Assembly (NCBI GenBank): GCA_937864465.1
Contig: CALMJU010000071.1
Span: 1-64,000, forward strand
Source: an uncultured Acidobacteriota bacterium
GTDB taxonomy: Bacteria > Acidobacteriota > Polarisedimenticolia > Polarisedimenticolales > JAIQFR01
Length of the DNA stretch: 64,000 nucleotides
Direction of reading: 5' to 3'
A program made the translations under genes and the position numbers. Positions 60,767 through 64,000 of the stretch are shown in pieces (position 1 is the first letter of the stretch; every line of letters begins with the position of its first letter). The notes below the pieces were generated by a model that was given only the letters and a program-made list of their open reading frames with translations, did not search any database and was not told the origin of the DNA.

Positions 60767-63673
60767 ATGAAATCTCCCAGTGCCCTCGCCGCCGTCCTGG
60801 CCGTCGCGGTGCTCGCCGCGGTCCCGGCCCAGGCCCAGCAGTTCGGGCAGAACAAGATCTCCTACGAGCGGTTCGAATGGAAGGTGTACCCGTCGCCCCA
60901 CTTCGACGTCCACTACTACGGGGCCGACGAGGCGTTTCTCCAGGAGGTCGTCTCCTACGCGGAGAGCGCCTATCTCCGGATGTCCAGGGACCTCGATCAC
61001 GAACTCCGGTTCCGGGTGCCCCTGATCGTCTACCGGAACCACGCGGAGTTCTCCCAGACGAACATCACGATGGACGAGCTGCCCGAGGCGGTCGGCGCCT
61101 TCGCCGAGCCCGTCCAGAACCGGATGGTCGTCCCGCTCGATCAGCCGCCCGACAAGCTCTACTCCCTGATCGCCCACGAGCTGAGCCACATCTTCCAGTA
61201 CTCGATCTTCTTCGAGGGTTATCTCGGGCGGGCCCTGCGCTCGAACCCTCCCGCCTGGATCATGGAGGGGATGGCCTCCTACCTCGCCGGCGACGAGGAC
61301 AGCATCGACCGGATGGTCATGCGGGACGCCGTCGTCGCGAACCTCCTGCCGCCGATCCAGGACCTCGCTTACCCGACCTTCCTCGCATACCGATACGGCC
61401 ACGCGATCTTCGACTTCATCGAGAGCGAGCACGGCAAGGAGGGCTTCCGCAGCTTCGTCTACGAGTACCGCAAGGTGCTCCTGACCAACAACATCGAGAA
61501 GGCGATCAAGGAAGCCTTCGGCTACGACATCGCGGAGTTCAACCGGAGGTTCGTCCGGTACCTCCAGAAGAAGTACCTGCCGGTGCTTCTGGAGAAGAAG
61601 GCGCCCGAGGACTACGGCAAGGAGATCGGCCTCAAGAAGGAGGGCGTGTACACGTTCTCTCCGACGATCTCGCCCTCTGGGGAGCTCGTCGCCGTCCTGG
61701 CGTCCCCGAAGCTCGAGATCGACCTCCTGGTGCTGTCCGCCGACGGCGGCCCCCGCGTGCGGAGCCTCACGCCCGGATGGACGAACCGCTGGCAGTTCCT
61801 CGTCGCCGAGGCGTTCGAGGGGCGTCGCGACCTCTCCTGGTCGCCCTCCGGAGACGAGGTCGCCGTCTTCGCGCGGCACGAGAACCGGCGGCAGCTCCTG
61901 ATCTTCGACGCCCTGTCGGGAAGGCGCCTGCGCACCGTGGACCTCCCCGGTATCGCCGAGTGCGCGAGCCCCGCCTTCTCCCCCGACGGACGGAGGATCG
62001 CCTTCGAGGGGAACCGGGACGGGACGGTGGACGTCTTCGAGCTCGACCTGGAGTCGGGGGAGATCCGCAACGCGACGGCGGACGACGCCTTCGACGCGAA
62101 CCCCTGGTACGCTCCCGACGGGAAGTCCCTCGTCTACGACCGGAGGGTCGGCCGTTTCTGGAAGATCTTCTCCGTGGATCTCGCCGACCCCTCGCGCAAG
62201 CGGCAGCTCACCTTCGGCCCGGGCTCCGACATCCAGCCCGCCTACTCCCGCGACGGCCGCACGCTGTTCTTCGCGTCGGACCGCGGACCCGAGGAGATCT
62301 TCAACATCCACGCCCTGGACCTGGCGTCGGGCGAGGTCCGCAGGTACACGGACGTAGTGGGCGGCTGCTTCTCGCCGGTCGAGTCCGCCGAGAGGGAGGG
62401 GGAGCGCCAGCTCGTCTTCGTCTCCTTCTTCCGCGGGACCTTCCGGCTCTTCCGCATGCCCCTCCTTCAGCCGGAGGCGCGCACGGAGGCGGTCCTGGAC
62501 TCCGAGGAGCAGCCCGAGATCGAGGCGTTCGAGCCCCCGCTCCGCCTCACCCCGGATCTCGTGAAGATCCGCCCCTACCATCCGAAGTGGGACCTCGAGA
62601 TGCCGCTCTTCGCCGTCGGGGTCACGAACGACGGGACGATCCTCGCGGACGCCGCGGTGCAGTTCTCGGACCTCCTGGGGGACCAGCGCATCCAGGTCCT
62701 CGCCTCGTCGGTTTCCACGTACTCGAACATCGCGGCGACGTACCTGAACTTCAAGCACCGCGCGCGCTGGGGAGCCACGTTCTTCGACTACCGCGATTAC
62801 TACGTGGACCTCTACTACGACACGGCCGGGGAGTCCCGGGAGCAGATCCAGCGCACGACGGGAGGCGCGGTGTTCCTGCAGTATCCGTTGAGCCGCCATT
62901 ACCGCGCCGAGAGCTCGCTCGGCGTCATCGACCGGAGCCAGGACTACCTCGCCATCGACTCGATGAGCGGCACGATCGTGGCGAACACCATCCGCGAGCG
63001 CTTCGCGATCCTGGGGCTGTCGTTCACGGGCGACACGACCCGGTTCCAGTCGTTCGGCCCGTTCCAGGGGAAGCGCTTCACGATCGGCGCGACCTGGGGG
63101 GCGGACATCGGCAGCGACTACCCAGGGAACCTGCTCGAGTACGAGCTCGACTTCCGGGCTTACAAGCAGCTCACCCGCAGGTCCCTCCTGGCGTTCCGCG
63201 CGGCGGGAGCCTGGAGCGCCGGGGACCGGCCGACGTACTACTCCCTCGGCGGGATCAACGTGCTTCGCGGGTACGACTACCGGGAGTTCTTCGGCACGCG
63301 CGTGGCCTGGGCGAACGCCGAGCTGCGCTTCCCGCTCGTGGACGAGATGGCGTTCCCGTTCGGCGTCCTGCGGGACGTCCGGGGGTTCCTGTTCGCCGAT
63401 CTGGGCGCCGCGTGGTTCGAGGGGGACGTCTTCTACGACCCGGAGACCGGACGGCTGGAGGACTTCCAGCTCTGGGACTCGGAGAACGACCGCCTCCAGA
63501 GCGGCCGGGGATCCTACGGATGGGGGATCCAGCTCCTGTTCCTCGGAGGGCTCCAGTTCAACTGGGCGTGGTCGCACCGGATGGACTACACGACCTTCGA
63601 CGAAACCGGCGCGCCGGTCGCCGCGGACAAGGGCGGGACGCGGACGGACTTCTACATCATCTACGACTTCTAG
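60767..63673 (+). CDS. Fusion of peptidase_MA-like domain, TolB-type propeller and outer-membrane barrel
   Basis: A 968-residue protein. Signal peptide (LAVAVLAAVPAQAQ). Residues about 25-290 are a gluzincin-like peptidase MA domain with HELSH (H137, E138, H141) and the later EGMASYLAGDE. Residues about 300-600 are a TolB/DPP-type beta-propeller (ISPSGELVAVLAS, FSPDGRRIAFEGNRDG, YSRDGRTLFFASDRG). The last 370 residues are an Omp85-like barrel ending FYIIYDF. ATG 60767 has GCGGGAG; it gives a good signal peptide. The chain would be a surface-tethered protease. Confidence 0.88.
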   Translation: MKSPSALAAVLAVAVLAAVPAQAQQFGQNKISYERFEWKVYPSPHFDVHYYGADEAFLQEVVSYAESAYLRMSRDLDHELRFRVPLIVYRNHAEFSQTNITMDELPEAVGAFAEPVQNRMVVPLDQPPDKLYSLIAHELSHIFQYSIFFEGYLGRALRSNPPAWIMEGMASYLAGDEDSIDRMVMRDAVVANLLPPIQDLAYPTFLAYRYGHAIFDFIESEHGKEGFRSFVYEYRKVLLTNNIEKAIKEAFGYDIAEFNRRFVRYLQKKYLPVLLEKKAPEDYGKEIGLKKEGVYTFSPTISPSGELVAVLASPKLEIDLLVLSADGGPRVRSLTPGWTNRWQFLVAEAFEGRRDLSWSPSGDEVAVFARHENRRQLLIFDALSGRRLRTVDLPGIAECASPAFSPDGRRIAFEGNRDGTVDVFELDLESGEIRNATADDAFDANPWYAPDGKSLVYDRRVGRFWKIFSVDLADPSRKRQLTFGPGSDIQPAYSRDGRTLFFASDRGPEEIFNIHALDLASGEVRRYTDVVGGCFSPVESAEREGERQLVFVSFFRGTFRLFRMPLLQPEARTEAVLDSEEQPEIEAFEPPLRLTPDLVKIRPYHPKWDLEMPLFAVGVTNDGTILADAAVQFSDLLGDQRIQVLASSVSTYSNIAATYLNFKHRARWGATFFDYRDYYVDLYYDTAGESREQIQRTTGGAVFLQYPLSRHYRAESSLGVIDRSQDYLAIDSMSGTIVANTIRERFAILGLSFTGDTTRFQSFGPFQGKRFTIGATWGADIGSDYPGNLLEYELDFRAYKQLTRRSLLAFRAAGAWSAGDRPTYYSLGGINVLRGYDYREFFGTRVAWANAELRFPLVDEMAFPFGVLRDVRGFLFADLGAAWFEGDVFYDPETGRLEDFQLWDSENDRLQSGRGSYGWGIQLLFLGGLQFNWAWSHRMDYTTFDETGAPVAADKGGTRTDFYIIYDF

Positions 63674-63677
63674 GGCG

Positions 63678-64000
63678 CTAGGGCAGCCGCGACGCGCGGC
63701 GCACGGCCACCCAGGCCGCCGCCGTCCCCACCGAGACCCCGACGGCCGCGAGAAGGAGCCCGTGCCGGAGAGAGAGCGGCTGCGAGGCCACGAGGTCGAC
63801 CACCGCCCTCGGAGCCGCCTTCGCCCAGGAGAGGAAGAGCCGCCGCGACGCCTCCGAGAGAACGATCCCGATCGTCGCCGCCGCGAGCCCCTGGGCGACG
63901 CCGGAGACGAGGAAGGGCCCGCGCACGAGGGCCGGCGACGCCCCCACGAGGAGCATGACGTCGATCTCCTCGCGCCGCGCGTGGACCGCCAGTCTCACGA
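63678..64000 (-). CDS. ftsX: Cell-division ABC permease FtsX, C-terminal part
   Basis: The frame stays open to the window end, so the N-terminus lies beyond 64000. The 106 visible residues contain RLAVHARREEIDVMLLVGAS followed by RGPFLVSGVAQGLAAA, the FtsX signature, and further hydrophobic helices. FtsX with FtsE controls peptidoglycan hydrolases at the septum. It ends four bases from the stop of the convergent barrel gene. Confidence 0.9.
   Translation of the reverse strand, partial: VRLAVHARREEIDVMLLVGASPALVRGPFLVSGVAQGLAAATIGIVLSEASRRLFLSWAKAAPRAVVDLVASQPLSLRHGLLLAAVGVSVGTAAAWVAVRRASRLP

Noticed and set aside
60542-63577. 1011-codon open frame opposite the protease-propeller-barrel gene
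   Set aside because: No domain and biased Glu/Val/Arg composition; the plus-strand product has HELSH and propeller repeats.

Overview
The window is about 70 % GC and densely coding, from a Gram-negative (diderm) bacterium: it carries several outer-membrane beta-barrels, an OmpA-type lipoprotein, a FadL-type porin, a TolC-type efflux channel and LapB. An MglA/MglB polarity module, a VWA protein of the kind frequent in Acidobacteria, paired M16 peptidases and a peptidase_MA/TolB/barrel fusion together suggest Acidobacteriota or a nearby phylum. That placement is an inference; no rRNA gene is present to settle it.

Layout. 1-2.0 kb: end of a polyprenyl-phosphate sugar transferase, then an HPr-kinase-like protein and a PqqD-like protein. 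2.0-5.8 kb: an HTH-receiver regulator facing an information-processing block, tRNA-Arg(ACG)-tadA-tRNA-Ser(CGA)-tRNA-Ser(GGA)-ffs-dnaX-ybaB-recR, in which dnaX carries an A10 slippery run with an immediate -1 stop. 6.5-7.7 kb: mglB-mglA. 7.7-12.05 kb: rplU-rpmA-obgE-nadD-rsfS-(sigma54 activator)-rlmH, with several 4-base start/stop overlaps using GTG, CTG and TTG starts. 12.2-19 kb: a LapA/LapB-like fusion, a ComF-type transferase, a secreted cyclophilin, a small unknown secreted protein with strong expression signals, and a membrane/spermidine-synthase fusion. 19.2-23.8 kb: a secreted beta-helix/thrombospondin-3 protein and two lipoproteins. 23.8-27.7 kb: a second HTH-receiver regulator, thioredoxin, a receiver, a zinc ribbon, OsmC, Ogt and a membrane protein. 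27.8-35 kb: a TetR-controlled drug-type ABC exporter operon of the CecR-YbhGFSR kind with an embedded TolC gene. 35-40.8 kb: a DUF1054-like protein, paired M16 peptidases, a HAD phosphatase and a double-thioredoxin-fold protein.

40.9-49.5 kb is the most interesting part and looks like an undescribed ribosomally made, modified peptide (RiPP) system. It has an ABC exporter plus HlyD-type adaptor; divergent from them, a degenerate ATP-grasp-like protein, a radical SAM/SPASM maturase and an intact ATP-grasp enzyme; then, convergent with those, five separate 37-39-residue Cys-rich precursor genes that share a short N-terminal leader (MKFVVRSQ-like) and a C-terminal CxLCSEDPRxC core. Each precursor gene has a strong Shine-Dalgarno with a stem-loop just upstream; the stems differ in sequence but keep pairing. 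Three have their own TTGAT(T/C)-type promoter, one junction has an intrinsic terminator, and there is a fragment of a sixth copy. A GrdB/PrdB-like CxxC protein diverges from the array.

49.6-64 kb is cell-envelope biology: a LysM/M23 lipoprotein, a zinc-ribbon receiver protein, a beta-barrel, two lipoproteins (one OmpA-like), a VWA protein, a degenerate AMP-binding protein beside a FadL-type channel, another barrel, a TPR protein, the large peptidase_MA/TolB-propeller/barrel fusion, and the C-terminus of FtsX. I saw no rRNA, insertion sequence, prophage or CRISPR array.
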